A stretch of 64,000 nucleotides of DNA from Hydractinia symbiolongicarpus (Eukaryota > Cnidaria > Hydrozoa > Anthoathecata > Hydractiniidae), in assembly GCF_029227915.1 (NCBI RefSeq), contig NC_079875.1, positions 2,914,001-2,978,000 on the forward strand. Reading direction: 5' to 3'. Below are positions 12,534 to 25,605 of the stretch, in pieces (position 1 is the first letter of the stretch; every line of letters starts with the position of its first letter). The position numbers and the translations under genes are program-made. The notes under the pieces are model-generated. The model saw nothing but the letters and a program-made list of their open reading frames with translations. It had not been told where the DNA came from and searched no databases.

Positions 12534-12765
12534 CTAGGATTGGTCACACAGTAACAAATGACTTATTTATCTAAATTTTTAAATGAAACGCTACCACAGC
12601 GTCCAGTGTAATCGCTGAGATACAGCAAGCATGTCATATTATTGGTACGAATATTGGTACGAATTTGTGAGTCAACCGTTGTTACTCAAACGGACTGATG
12701 CCGTTAGAAAGTCCATGAAATGTAGTTTTTAAATCTGTCTCAATTTCTTCAGCGCGCGCTAACTG
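12534..12765 (+). repeat. Truncated monomer, 232 bp (second of four)
   Basis: It has the same internal deletion as the unit at 11556. Here both junction copies are exactly ATTGGTACGAAT (12641-12652 and 12653-12664), the likely original state, with the G-to-A change in the first unit coming later. It belongs to the nested 978 bp trimer. Confidence 0.88.
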
Positions 12766-14630
12766 CTAGTATTGGTCCCACAGTACAAAATGACTTATTT
12801 ATCTAAACTTTTAAATAAAGCGCTACCACAGCGCCCAGTGTAATCGCTGAGTTCCAGCAATCAAGTCAAGTTAAGAATAAAATTATTTCTTGGAGTACAC
12901 TTGCCACATTTGTTACATTCACAAGGTCAAAGTCCTAAATCAGTTCAATTAAGTCTCACAGTCAATCATTTCACTGTTAAAAGCGATGCAAGCTAGTAAT
13001 GTCAGAAAAATATCGGTAAATACATGTTGGTACGAATATGAGACGCAAGCGTTGTACCTGAAACGGACTGATTCCTTTAGAAAGTCAATGAAATGTAGTT
13101 TTGGAAACTGTCTTTATTTTCTCAGCGCGCGTTAACGGCTAGGATTGGTCACACAGTAACAAATGACTTATTTATCTAAATTTTTAAATGAAACGCTGCC
13201 ACAGCGTCCAGTGTAATCGCTGAGATACAGCAATCATGTCAAATTAAGAAGAATGTTATTTTCTAGAGTCCAATTGTGTCATTTATCTCATTTATAAAGT
13301 CAAAGTCCAAAATCAGTTTATATAAGTCTCACAGTCAATCGTTTCACTGTTAAAAGCGATGCAACCTAGTAATGTCTGAAAAATATCGCTAAATACATGT
13401 TGGTACGCATATGAGACGCAGGCGTTGTACCTGAAACGAACTGATACCGTTAGAAAGTCAATGAAATGTAGTTTTGGAAACTGTCTCTATTTTCTCAGCG
13501 CGCGGTAACGGCTAGTATTGGTCCCACAGTAACAAATGACTTATTTATCTAAATTTTTAAATGAAACTCTACCACTGCGCCCAGTGTAATCGCTGAGATA
13601 CAGCAATCATGTCAAGTTAAGAACAATGTTATTTTTTAGAGTCCAATTGTGTCATTTATCTCATTTATAAAGTCAAAGTCCAAAATAAGTTCAATTAAAT
13701 CTCACAGTCAATCGTTTCACTGTTAAAAGCGATGCAAGCCAGTAATGTCAAAAAAATATCGCTAAATACATGTTGGTACGAATATGAGACGCAGGCGTTG
13801 TACCTGAAACGAACTGATACCGTTAGAAAGTCAATGAAATGTAGTTTTGGAAACTGTCTCTATTTTCTAAGCGCGCGGTAACGGCTAGTATTGGTCCCAC
13901 AGCAACAAATGACTTATTTATCTAAATTTTTAAATGAAACTCTACCACTGCGCCCAGTGTAATCGCTGAGATACAGCAATCATGTCAAGTTAAGAACAAT
14001 GTTATTTTTTAGAGTCCAATTGTGTCATTTATCTCATTTATAAAGTCAAAGTCCAAAATCAGTTCAATTAAGTCTCACAGTCAATCGTTTCACTGTTAAA
14101 AGCGGTGCAAGCTAGTAATGTCAGAAACATATCGCTGAGTACATATTGGTACACATATGTGACGCAACCGTTGAAACTCAAACGGACTCATACCGTTAGA
14201 AATACAATGAAATGTAGTTTATGTAACTGTGTCTTTTTCCCCAGCGCGCGCTGACGGCTAGGATTGGTCCCACAGAAAAAAATGACTTATTTATTTAAAG
14301 TTTTAAATAAAGCGCTACCACAGCGCCCAGTGTAATCGCTGAGTTCCAGCAATCAAGTCAAGTTAAGAATAAAGTTATTTCTTGGAGTACACTTGCCTCA
14401 TTCGTTACATTCACAAGGTCAAAGTCCAAAATCAGTTCAATCAAGTCTCACAGTCAATCATTTCACTGTTAAAAGCGATGCAAGCTAGTAATGTCAGAAA
14501 AATATCGGTAAATACATGTTGGTACGAATATGAGACGCAAGCGTTGTACCTGAAACGGACTGATTCCTTTAGAAAGTCAATGAAATGTAGTTTTGGAAAC
14601 TGTCTCTATTTTCTCAGCGCGCGCTAACGG

Positions 14631-14862
14631 CTAGGATTGGTCACACAGTAACAAATGACTTATTTATCTAAATTTTTAAATGAAACGCTACCACAGCGTC
14701 TAGTGTAATCGCTGAGATGCAGCAAGCATGTCATATTATTAGTACGAATATTGGTACGAATTTGTGAGTCAACCGTTGTTACTCAAACGGACTGATGCCG
14801 TTAGAAAGTCCATGAAATGTAGTTTTTAAATCTGTCTCAATTTCTTCAGCGCGCGCTAACTG
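14631..14862 (+). repeat. Truncated monomer, 232 bp (third of four)
   Basis: Copy of the unit at 11556 in the second 3,075 bp block. It shares the ATTAGTACGAAT junction variant and the GAGATGCAGCAAGCATG variant, confirming that the whole block was duplicated after the truncation arose. Confidence 0.88.
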
Positions 14863-15608
14863 CTAGGATTGGTCCCACAGTACAAAATGACTTATTTATC
14901 TAAACTTTTAAATAAAGCGCTACCACAGCGCCCAGTGTAATCGCTGAGTTCCAGCAATCAAGTCAAGTTAAGAATAAAGTTATTTCTTGGAGTACACTTG
15001 CCACATTTGTTACATTCACAAGGTCAAAGTCCTAAATCAGTTCAATTAAGTCTCACAGTCAATCATTTCACTGTTAAAAGCGATGCAAGCTAGTAATGTC
15101 AGAAAAATATCGGTAAATACATGTTGGTACGAATATGAGACGCAAGCGTTGTACCTGAAACGGACTGATTCCTTTAGAAAGTCAATGAAATGTAGTTTTG
15201 GAAACTGTCTCTATTTTCTCAGCGCGCGTTAACGGCTAGGATTGGTCACACAGTAACAAATGACTTATTTATCTAAATTTTTAAATGAAACGCTACCACA
15301 GCGTTCAGTGTAATCGCTGAGATACAGCAATCATGTCAAATTAAGAAGAATGTTATTTTCTAGAGTCCAATTGTGTCATTTATCTCATTTATAAAGTCAA
15401 AGTCCAAAATCAGTTTATATAAGTCTCACAGTCAATCGTTTCACTGGTAAAAGCGATGCAACCTAGTAATGTCTGAAAAATATCGCTAAATACATGTTGG
15501 TACGAATATGAGACGCAACCGTTGCAACTCAAACGGACTGATACCGTTAGAAAGTCAATGAAATGTAGTTTTGGAAACTGTCTCTATTTTCTCAGCGCGC
15601 GCTAACGG

Positions 15609-15840
15609 CTAGGATTGGTCACACAGTAACAAATGACTTATTTATCTAAATTTTTAAATGAAACGCTACCACAGCGTCCAGTGTAATCGCTGAGATACAG
15701 CAAGCATGTCATATTATTGGTACGAATATTGGTACGAATTTGTGAGTCAACCGTTGTTACTCAAACGGACTGATGCCGTTAGAAAGTCCATGAAATGTAG
15801 TTTTTAAATCTGTCTCAATTTCTTCAGCGCGCGCTAACTG
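15609..15840 (+). repeat. Truncated monomer, 232 bp (fourth of four)
   Basis: Copy of the unit at 12534, exactly 3,075 bp downstream, with the unaltered ATTGGTACGAAT doublet at the deletion join. Confidence 0.88.
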
Positions 15841-17705
15841 CTAGTATTGGTCCCACAGTACAAAATGACTTATTTATCTAAACTTTTAAATAAAGCGCTA
15901 CCACAGCGCCCAGTGTAATCGCTGAGTTCCAGCAATCAAGTCAAGTTAAGAATAAAATTATTTCTTGGAGTACACTTGCCACATTTGTTACATTCACAAG
16001 GTCAAAGTCCTAAATCAGTTCAATTAAGTCTCACAGTCAATCATTTCACTGTTAAAAGCGATGCAAGCTAGTAATGTCAGAAAAATATCGGTAAATACAT
16101 GTTGGTACGAATATGAGACGCAAGCGTTGTACCTGAAACGGACTGATTCCTTTAGAAAGTCAATGAAATGTAGTTTTGGAAACTGTCTTTATTTTCTCAG
16201 CGCGCGTTAACGGCTAGGATTGGTCACACAGTAACAAATGACTTATTTATCTAAATTTTTAAATGAAACGCTGCCACAGCGTCCAGTGTAATCGCTGAGA
16301 TACAGCAATCATGTCAAATTAAGAAGAATGTTATTTTCTAGAGTCCAATTGTGTCATTTATCTCATTTATAAAGTCAAAGTCCAAAATCAGTTTATATAA
16401 GTCTCACAGTCAATCGTTTCACTGTTAAAAGCGATGCAACCTAGTAATGTCTGAAAAATATCGCTAAATACATGTTGGTACGCGTATGAGACGCAGGCGT
16501 TGTACCTGAAACGAACTGATACCGTTAGAAAGTCAATGAAATGTAGTTTTGGAAACTGTCTCTATTTTCTCAGCGCGCGGTAACGGCTAGTATTGGTCCC
16601 ACAGTAACAAATGACTTATTTATCTAAATTTTTAAATGAAACTCTACCACTGCGCCCAGTGTAATCGCTGAGATACAGCAATCATGTCAAGTTAAGAACA
16701 ATGTTATTTTTTAGAGTCCAATTGTGTCATTTATCTCATTTATAAAGTCAAAGTCCAAAATAAGTTCAATTAAATCTCACAGTCAATCGTTTCACTGTTA
16801 AAAGCGATGCAAGCCAGTAATGTCAAAAAAATATCGCTAAATACATGTTGGTACGAATATGAGACGCAGGCGTTGTACCTGAAACGAACTGATACCGTTA
16901 GAAAGTCAATGAAATGTAGTTTTGGAAACTGTCTCTATTTTCTAAGCGCGCGGTAACGGCTAGTATTGGTCCCACAGCAACAAATGACTTATTTATCTAA
17001 ATTTTTAAATGAAACTCTACCACTGCGCCCAGTGTAATCGCTGAGATACAGCAATCATGTCAAGTTAAGAACAATGTTATTTTTTAGAGTCCAATTGTGT
17101 CATTTATCTCATTTATAAAGTCAAAGTCCAAAATCAGTTCAATTAAGTCTCACAGTCAATCGTTTCACTGTTAAAAGCGGTGCAAGCTAGTAATGTCAGA
17201 AACATATCGCTGAGTACATATTGGTACACATATGTGACGCAACCGTTGAAACTCAAACGGACTCATACCGTTAGAAATACAATGAAATGTAGTTTATGTA
17301 ACTGTGTCTTTTTCCCCAGCGCGCGCTGACGGCTAGGATTGGTCCCACAGAAAAAAATGACTTATTTATTTAAAGTTTTAAATAAAGCGCTACCACAGCG
17401 CCCAGTGTAATCGCTGAGTTCCAGCAATCAAGTCAAGTTAAGAATAAAGTTATTTCTTGGAGTACACTTGCCTCATTCGTTACATTCACAAGGTCAAAGT
17501 CCAAAATCAGTTCAATTAAGTCTCACAGTCAATCATTTCACTGTTAAAAGCGATGCAAACTAGTAATGTCAAAAAAATATCGGTAAGTACATGTTGGTAC
17601 GAATATGAGACGCAAGCGTTGTACCTGAAACGGACTGATTCCGTTAAAAAGTCAATGAAATGTAGTTTTGGAAACTGTCTCTATTTTCTCAGCACGCGCT
17701 AACGG

Positions 17706-19198
17706 CTAGGATTGGTCCAACAGTACAAATTGACTCATTTATCTAAATTTTCAAATGAAACGCTGCCACAGCGCCCAGTGTAATCGCTGAGATACAGCAA
17801 GCATGTCATATTAAGAAGAATGCTACTTCTTATAGTCCAATTGTGTCATTTATCTCATTTATAAAGTCAAAGTCCAAAATCAGTTCAATTAATTCCCACA
17901 GTCAATCTCTTCACTGTTAAAAGCGATGCAACCTAGTAATATCAGAAACATATCGCTAAATACATGTTGGTACGAATATGAGACGCAGGCGTTGTACCTG
18001 AAACGAACTGATACCGTTAGAAAGTCAATGAAATGTAGTTTTGGAAACTGTCTCTATTTTCTAAGCGCGCGGTAACGGCTAGTATTGGTCCCACAGCAAC
18101 AAATGACTTATTTATCTAAATTTTGAAATGAAACTCTACCACTGCGCCCAGTGTAATCGCTGAGATACAGCAATCATGTCAAGTTAAGAACAATGTTATT
18201 TTTTAGAGTCCAATTGTGTCATTTATCTCATTTATAAAGTCAAAGTCCAAAATCAGTTCAATTAAGTATCACAGTCAATCGTTTCACTGTTAAAAGCGAT
18301 GCAAGCTAGTAATGTCTGAAAAATATCGCTAAATACATGTTGGTACGAATATGAGAAGCAGGCGTTGTACCTGAAACGAACTGATACCGTTAGAAAGTCA
18401 ATGAAATATAGTTTTGGAAACTGTCTCTATTTTCTCAGCGCGCGGTAACGGCTAGTATTGGTCCCACAGTAACAAATGACTTATTTATCTAAATTTTTAA
18501 ATGAAACTCTACAACTGCGCCCAGTGTAATCGCTGAGATACAGCAATCATGTCAAGTTAAGAAGAATGTTATTTTTTAGAGTCCAATTGTGTCATTTATC
18601 TCATTTATGAAGTCAAAGTCCAAAATCAGTTCAATTAAGTCTCACAGTCAATCGTTTCACTGTTAAAAGCGGTGCAAGCTAGTAATGTCAGAAACATTTC
18701 GCTGAATACATATTGGTACGAATTTGTGACGCAACCGTTGTTACTCAAACGGACTGATGCCGTTAGAAAGTCCATGAAATGTAGTTTTTAAATCTGTCTC
18801 AATTTCTTCAGCGCGCGCTAACTGCTAGGATTGGTTCCACAGTACAAATTGACTTAATTATCTAAATTTTTTAAACAAAGCGCTGCCACAGCGCCCTGTG
18901 CAACTGCTAAGTTCCAGTAATCAAGTCAATTTAAGAAGAATGTTATTTTTTGGAGTCCAATTGTGTCATTTATCTCATTTATAAAGACAATGTGCAAAAT
19001 CAGTTCAATTAAGTCCCACAGTCAATCTCTTCACTGTTAAAAGCGATGCAAGCTAGTAATGTCAGAAAAATATCGCTAAATACATGTTGGTACGAACATG
19101 TGTCGCCACCGTTGTAGCTTAAACGGACTGATACCGTTAGAAATTCAATGAAATGTAGTTTATGTAACTGTGTCTTTTTCCCCAGCGCGCGCTAACGG
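17706..19198 (+). repeat. Transitional segment, four monomers
   Basis: Monomer starts 17706, 18079, 18452, 18825. The monomers at 18079 and 18452 are related to those at 13885 and 13512 (GGTAACGGCTAG boundary, GTTAAGAACAATG). The one at 18825 is C-like (GTACAAATTGACTTAATTA, CCCTGTGCAACTGCTAAG) and leads into the next block. No gene or foreign sequence is seen. Confidence 0.88.
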
Positions 19199-22100
19199 CT
19201 AGGATTGGTCCCACAGGAAAAAATGTCTTATTTATCTAAACTTTTAAACAAAGCGCTACCACAGCGCCCAGTGTAATCGCTGAGTTCCAGCAATCAAGTC
19301 AAGTTATGAATAAAGTTATTTCTTGGAGTACACTTGCCTCATTTGTTACATTCACAAGGTCAAAGTCCCAAATCAGTTCAATTAAGTCTCACAGTCAATC
19401 TCTTCACTCTTAAAGGCGATGCAAGCTAGTAATGTCAGAAAAATATCGCAAAATACATGTTGGTACGAATATGTGACGCAACCGTTGTAGCTTAAACGGA
19501 CTGATACCGTTAGAAAGTCATTGAAATGTACTTTTGGAAACTGTCTCTATTTTCTCAGCCCGCGCTAACGGCTGGGATTTGTCCCACAGTAACAAATGAC
19601 TTATTTATCTAAAATTTTAAATAAAACGCTACCACAGCGCCCAGTGTAATCGCTGAGATACAGCAATCATGTCAAATTAAGAAGAATGTTATTTTTTAGA
19701 GTCTAATTGTGTCATTTATCTCATTTATAAAGACAAAGTCCAAAATCAGCTCAATTAAGTCTCACACTAAATCGTTTCACTGTTACGCTAATAGCTAGGA
19801 TTGGTCCCACAGTAACAAATGACTTATTTATCTACATTTTTAAATGAAACGCTACCACAGCGCCCAGTGTAATCGCTGAGATACAGCAATCATGTCAAAT
19901 TAAGAAGAATGTTATTTTTTAGAGTCTAATTGTGTCATTTATCTCAGTTATAAAGACAAAGTCCAAAATCAGTTTAATTAAGTCTCACAGTCAATCGTTT
20001 CACTGTTAAAAGCGGTCAAGGTAGTAATGTCAGTAAAACATCGCTAAATACATGTTGGTACGAATATGTGACGCAAGCGTTGTACCTGAAACGGACTGAT
20101 ACCGTTAGAAAATCAATGAAATTTAGTTTTGGAAACTGTCTCTATTTTCACGGGGTGCGCTAACGGCTCGGATTGGTCCCACAGTAAAAAATGACTTTTT
20201 TATCTAAGTTTTTATATAAAGCGCTACCATAGCGCCCAGTGTAATCGCTTAGTTCCAGCAATCAAATCAAGTTAAGAATAATGTTATTTCTTGGAGTCTT
20301 GTGTCATTTATTACATTTAAAAGGTGAAAGTCAAAGATGAGTTCAATTAAGTCCCACAGTCAACCGTTTCACTGTGTAAAGCAATGCAACCTAGGAATAT
20401 GAGAAAAACATCGCTAAATACATGTTGGTAGGAATATGTGACGCAATCGTTGAAACTCAATCGGACTGATACCGTTAGAAAGTCAATGAAATGTAGTTTT
20501 GGAAACTGTCTCTATTTTCACCCGGCGCACTAACGGCTAGGATTGGTCCCACAGTAAAAATTGACTTATTTATCAAATGTTTTGAATGAAAAGCTATCGC
20601 AGCGCCCAGTGTAATCGCTCAGTTCCAGCATTCACGTCAAAATAAGAAGAATGTTACTTCTTCGAGTACACTTGCCTCATTTACCACATTCGTAAGGTCA
20701 AAGTCCAGAATCAGTTCAATTAAGTCCCACAGTCAATCGTTCCACTGGTAAAAGCGATGCAAGCTAGTAATGTCAGAAAAATATCGCTAAATACATGTTG
20801 GTACGAATATGAGACGCAAGCGTTGTACCTAAACCGGACTGATACCGTTAGAAAGTCAATGAAATGTATTTTGGAAGCTGTCTCTATTTTCTCAGCTCGC
20901 GCTAACGGCTAGGATTGGTCCCACAGTTACAAATGACATATTTATCTAAATTTTTAAATGAAACGCTACCACAGCGCCCAGTGTAAGCGCTGAGATGCAG
21001 CAGTCATGTCAAATTATGAAGAATGTTATTTTTTAGAGTCCAATTGTGTCATTTATCACATTTATAAAGTTAAAGTCCAAAATCAGTTCAATTAAGTCTC
21101 ACAGTCAATCGTTTCACTGTTAAAAACGGTGCAAGCTAGTAATGTCAGAAACATATCGCTGAATACATGTTGGTACGAATATGTGACACAACCGTTGAAA
21201 CTCAAACGGACTAATACCGTTAGAAAGTCAATGAAATGTAGTTTTGAAAACTGTCTCTATTTCCTCGGCGCGCCCTAATAGCTAGGATTGGTCCCACAAA
21301 AAAAAAAATGACTTGTTTATCTAAGTTTTTAAATGAAACGCTACCACAGCGGCCAGTGTAATCGCTGAGTTCCAGTAATCAGGTCAAATTAAGAAAAAGT
21401 TATTTCTCGGAGTACACATGCCTCATTTGTTACATTCACAAGGTCAAAGTCCAAAATCAGTTCAATTATATCTCACAGTCAATCGTTTCACTGTTAAAAG
21501 CGATGCAAGCTAGTAATGTCAGAAAAATATCGCTAAATACATGTTGCTACGAATATGTGACGCAACCGTTGTAGCTTAAACGGACTGTTACCGTTAGAAA
21601 ATCAATGAAATGTAGTTTATGTAACTGTATCTTTTTCCTTAGCTTGCGCTGACGGATAGGATTGGTCCCACAGTAAAAAATGACTTATTTATCTAAACTT
21701 TTAAATAAAGCGCTATTACAGAGCCCAGTGTAATCGCTGAGTTCCAGCAATCAAGTCAAGTTAAGAATAAAGTTATTTCATGGAGTACACTTGCCTCATT
21801 TGTTACATTCACAAGGTCAAAGTCCAAAATCAGTTCAATTAAGTCTCTCAGTCAATCGTTTCACTGTTAAAAGCGATGCAAGCTAGTAATGTCAGAAGAA
21901 CATCGGCTAATACATGTTGGTACGAATATGTGACGCAACTGTTGTTACTCAAACGGACTGATACCGTTAGAAAGTCCATGAAATGTAGTTTTTAAATCTG
22001 TCTCTATTTCTTCAGCGGGCGCTAACGGCTAGGATTGGTCCCACAGTACAAATTGACTTAATTATCTAAATTTTTAAACAAAGCGTTGCCACAGCGCCCA

Positions 22101-22401
22101 GTGCAATCACTGCGTTCCAGTAATCAGGTCAAATTAAGAATAAAGTTATTTCTCGAAGTACACATGCCTCATTTGTTACATTCACAAGGTCAAAGTCCAA
22201 AATCGGTTCAATTAAGTCTCACAGTCAATGGTTTCACTGGTAAAAGCGATGCAACGTAGTAATATCAGAAACATATCGCTAAATACATGTTGGTACGAAC
22301 ATGTGTCGCCACCGTTGTAGCTTAAACGGACTGATACCGTTAGAAATTCAATGAAATGTAGTTTATGTAACTGTGTCTTTTTCCCCAGCGCGCGCTGACG
22401 G
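19199..22401 (+). repeat. 9-mer higher-order unit, copy 1 (3,203 bp)
   Basis: Monomer starts 19199, 19572, 19795, 20167, 20537, 20909, 21282, 21656, 22029. Markers shared with the next block at about 3,203-3,206 bp offset: CATGTGTCGCCACCG near the left edge, the 223 bp truncated monomer, GCGGTCAAGGTAGTAATG, CACGGGGTGCGCTAACGG, and CCTCGGCGCGCCCTAATAGC before a poly-A run (A11 at 21298-21308; A9 in the partner). Confidence 0.85.
19572..19794 (+). repeat. Truncated monomer, 223 bp (first of two)
   Basis: About 150 bp of the 3' part is deleted. Sequence runs normally to CGTTTCACTGTTA and then jumps to CGCTAATAGCTAGG, the end of a monomer. The left breakpoint lies in the TTTCACTGTTA stretch that is also affected in other length variants. 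Confidence 0.87.
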
Positions 22402-25232
22402 CTAGGATTGGTCCCACAGGAAAAAATGTCTTATTTATCTAAACTTTTAAACAAAGCGCTACCACAGCGCCCAGTGTAATCGCTGAGTTCCAACAATCAA
22501 GTCAAGTTATGAATAAAGTTATTTCTTGGAGTACACTTGCCTCATTTGTTACATTCACAAGGTCAAAGTCCAAAATCAGTTCAATTAAGTCTCACAGTCA
22601 ATCTCTTCACTCTTAAAGGCGATGCAAGCTAGTAATGTCAGAAAAATATCGCAAAATACATGTTGGTACGAATATGTGACGCAACCGTTGTAGCTTAAAC
22701 GGACTGATACCGTTAGAAAGTCATTGAAATGTACTTTTGGAAACTGTCTCTATTTTCTCAGCCCGCGCTAACGGCTGGGATTTGTCCCACAGTAACAAAT
22801 GACTTATTTATCTAAAATTTTAAATAAAACGCTACCACAGCGCCCAGTGTAATCGCTGAGATACAGCAATCATGTCAAATTAAGAAGAATGTTATTTTTT
22901 AGAGTGTAATTGTGTCATTTATCTCATTTATAAAGACAAAGTCCAAAATCAGCTCAAATAAGTCTCACACTAAATCGTTTCACTGTTACGCTAATAGCTA
23001 GGATTGGTCCCACAGTAACAAATGACTTATTTATCTGCATTTTTAAATGAAACGCTACCACAGCGCCCAGTGTAATCGCTGAGATACAGCAATCATGTCA
23101 AATTAAGAAGAATGTTATTTTTTAGAGTCTAATTGTGTCATTTATCTCATTTATAAAGACAAAGTCCAAAATCTGTTTAATTAAGTCTCACAGTCAATCG
23201 TTTCACTGTTAAAAGCGGTCAAGGTAGTAATGTCAGTAAAACATCGCTAAATACATGTTGGTACGAATATGTGACGCAATTGTTGTACCTGAAACGGACT
23301 GATACCGTTAGAAAATCAATGAAATTTAGTTTTGGAAACTGTCTCTATTTTCACGGGGTGCGCTAACGGCTCGGATTGGTCCCACAGTAAAAAATGACTT
23401 TTTTATCTAAGTTTTTATATAAAGCGCTACCATAGCGCCCAGTGTAATCGCTCAGTTCCAGCATTCACGTCAAAATAAGAAGAATGTTACTTCTTGGAGT
23501 ACACTTGCCTCATTTACCACATTCGTAAGGTCAAAGTCCAGAATCAGTTCAATTAAGTCCCACAGTCAATCGTTCCACTGGTAAAAGCGATGCAAGCTAG
23601 TAATGTCAGAAAAATATCGCTAAATACATGTTGGTACGAATATGAGACGCAAGCGTTGTACCTAAACCGGACTGATACCGTTAGAAAGTCAATGAAATGT
23701 ATTTTGGAAGCTGTCTCTATTTTCTCAGCTCGCGCTAACGGCTAGGATTGGTCCCACAGTAACAAATGACATATTTATCTAAATTTTTAAATGAAACGCT
23801 ACCACAGCGCCCAGTGTAATCGCTGAGATGCAGCAGTCATGTCAAATTATGAAGAATGTTATTTTTTAGAGTCCAATTGTGTCATTTATCTCATTTATAA
23901 GGTCAATGTCCAAATTCAGTTCAATTAAGTCCCACATTCAATCGTTTCACTGTTAAAGGCGATGCAAGCTAGTAATGTCAGAAACATATCGCTAAATACA
24001 TGTTGGTACAATTATGTGACGCAACCGTTGAAACTCAAACCGACTAATGCCGTTAGAAAGTCAATGAAATGTAGTTTCGAAAACTGTCTCTATTTTCTCA
24101 GCGCGCGCTAACGGCTAGGATTGGTGCCACAGTAACAAATGACTTATTTATCTAAATTATTAAATGAAACGCTACCACAGCGCCTAGTGTAATCGCTGAG
24201 ATACAGCAATCATGTCAAATTAAAAAGAATGTTATTTTTCAGAGTCCAATTGTATCAGTTATCTCATTTATAAAATCAAAGTCCAAAATCAGCTCAATTA
24301 AGTCTCACAGTCAATGGTTTCACTGGTAAAAGCGAATCAACCTAGTAATATCAGAAACATATCGCTAAATACATGTTGGTACCACTATGTGACGCAACTG
24401 TTGAAACTCAAACGGACTAATACCGTTAGAAAGTCAATGAAATGTAGTTTTGGAAACTGTCTCTATTTCCTCGGCGCGCCCTAATAGCTAGGATTGGTCC
24501 CACAAAAAAAAATGACTTATTTATCTAAGTTTTTAAATGAAACGCTACCACAGTTGCCAGTGTAATCGCTGAGTTCCAGTAATCAGGTCAAATTAAGAAA
24601 AAGTTATTTCTCGGAGTACACATACCTCATTTGTTACATTCACAAGGTCAAAGTCCAAAATCAGTTCAATTAAGTCTCACAGTCAATCGTTTCACTGTTA
24701 AAAGCGATGCAAGCTAGTAATGTCAGAAAAATATCGCTAAATACATGTTGCTACGAATATGTGACGCAACCGTTGTAGCTTAAACGGACTGATACCTTTA
24801 GAAAATCAATAAAATGTAGTTTATGTAACTGTATCTTTTTCTCCAGCTCGCGCTGACGGCTAGGATTGGTCCCACAGTAAAAAATGACTTATTTATCTAA
24901 ACTTTTAAATAAAGCGCTATTACAGCGCCCAGTGTAATCGCTGAGTTCCAGCACTCAAGTCAAGTTAAGAATAAAGTTATTTCTTGGAGTACACTTGCCT
25001 CATTTGTTACATTCACAAGGTCAAAGTCCAAAATCAGTTCAATTAAGTCTCTCAGTCAATCGTTTCACTGTTAAAAGCAATGCAAGCTAGTAATGTCAGA
25101 AAAATATCGCTAAATACATGTTGGTACGAATAGGAGACGCAAGCGTTGTACCTGAACCGGACTGATACAGTCAGAAAGTTAATGAAATGTAGTTTTGGAA
25201 ACTGTCTCTATTTTCTCAGCACGCGCTAACGG
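22402..25232 (+). repeat. 9-mer higher-order unit, copy 2, rearranged
   Basis: Monomer starts 22402, 22775, 22998, 23370, 23742, 24115, 24488, 24860. It follows copy 1 at offset 3,203 up to about 23450. It then joins sequence equivalent to about 20620 (offset 2,833, one monomer lost), switching at CGCT/CAGTTCCAGC. An extra monomer at 24115 restores the offset to about 3,205 for the last two units. Confidence 0.82.
22775..22997 (+). repeat. Truncated monomer, 223 bp (second of two)
   Basis: It has the same join (CACTGTTACGCTAATAGC) as the unit at 19572, exactly 3,203 bp downstream, showing that the truncation preceded the block duplication. Confidence 0.87.
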
Positions 25233-25605
25233 CTAGGATTGGTCCAACAGTACAAATTGTCTCATTTATCTAAATTTTCAAATGAAACGCTGCCACCACG
25301 CCCAGTGTAATCGCTGAGATACAGCAAGCATGTCATATTAAGAAGAATGTTACTTCTTATAGTCCAATTGTGTCATTTATCTCATTTATAAGGTCAATGT
25401 CCAAAATCAGTTCAATGAAGTCCCACATTCAATCGCTTCACGGCTAAAAGCGTTGCAACCTAGTAATGTCAGAAGAACATCGCTTAATACATGTTGGTAC
25501 GAATATGTGACGCAACCGTTGTTACTCAAACGGACTGATACCGTTAGAACGTCCATGAAATGTAGTTTTTAAATCTGTCTCTATTTCTTCAGCGGGCGCT
25601 AACGG

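Larger units (their letters stand above)
11556..14630 (+). repeat. 9-mer higher-order unit, copy 1 (3,075 bp)
   Basis: Monomer starts 11556, 11788, 12161, 12534, 12766, 13139, 13512, 13885, 14258: seven units of 373 bp plus two of 232 bp. The next 3,075 bp repeat it nearly base for base. It is itself nested: the trimer 11556-12533 (232+373+373 = 978 bp) is repeated at 12534-13511, and the monomers at 13512 and 13885 are near-identical neighbours marked by GCGCGCGGTAACGGCTAG. Confidence 0.92.
14631..17705 (+). repeat. 9-mer higher-order unit, copy 2 (3,075 bp)
   Basis: Monomer starts 14631, 14863, 15236, 15609, 15841, 16214, 16587, 16960, 17333, all exactly 3,075 bp after their partners. I noticed only scattered differences, such as CAGCGTTCAG near 15302 against CAGCGTCCAG, and TACGCGTATGAG near 16479 against TACGCATATGAG. 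The last monomer diverges more toward its 3' end. Confidence 0.92.

Noticed and set aside
14382-14627. Open frame of 81 codons on the + strand
   Set aside because: It starts at TTG, not ATG, and exists because one TAA common to neighbouring monomers reads CAA here (14442). It lies wholly within one satellite unit. Its approximate 3,075 bp partner near 17457 keeps the TAA. No domain or ribosome-site context is seen.
21298-21308. Poly-A run as a retrotransposon tail
   Set aside because: The A11 run replaces the usual CACAGTAAAAAA in the same monomer position, its partner at about 24504 is A9, and no element body or target-site duplication is present.
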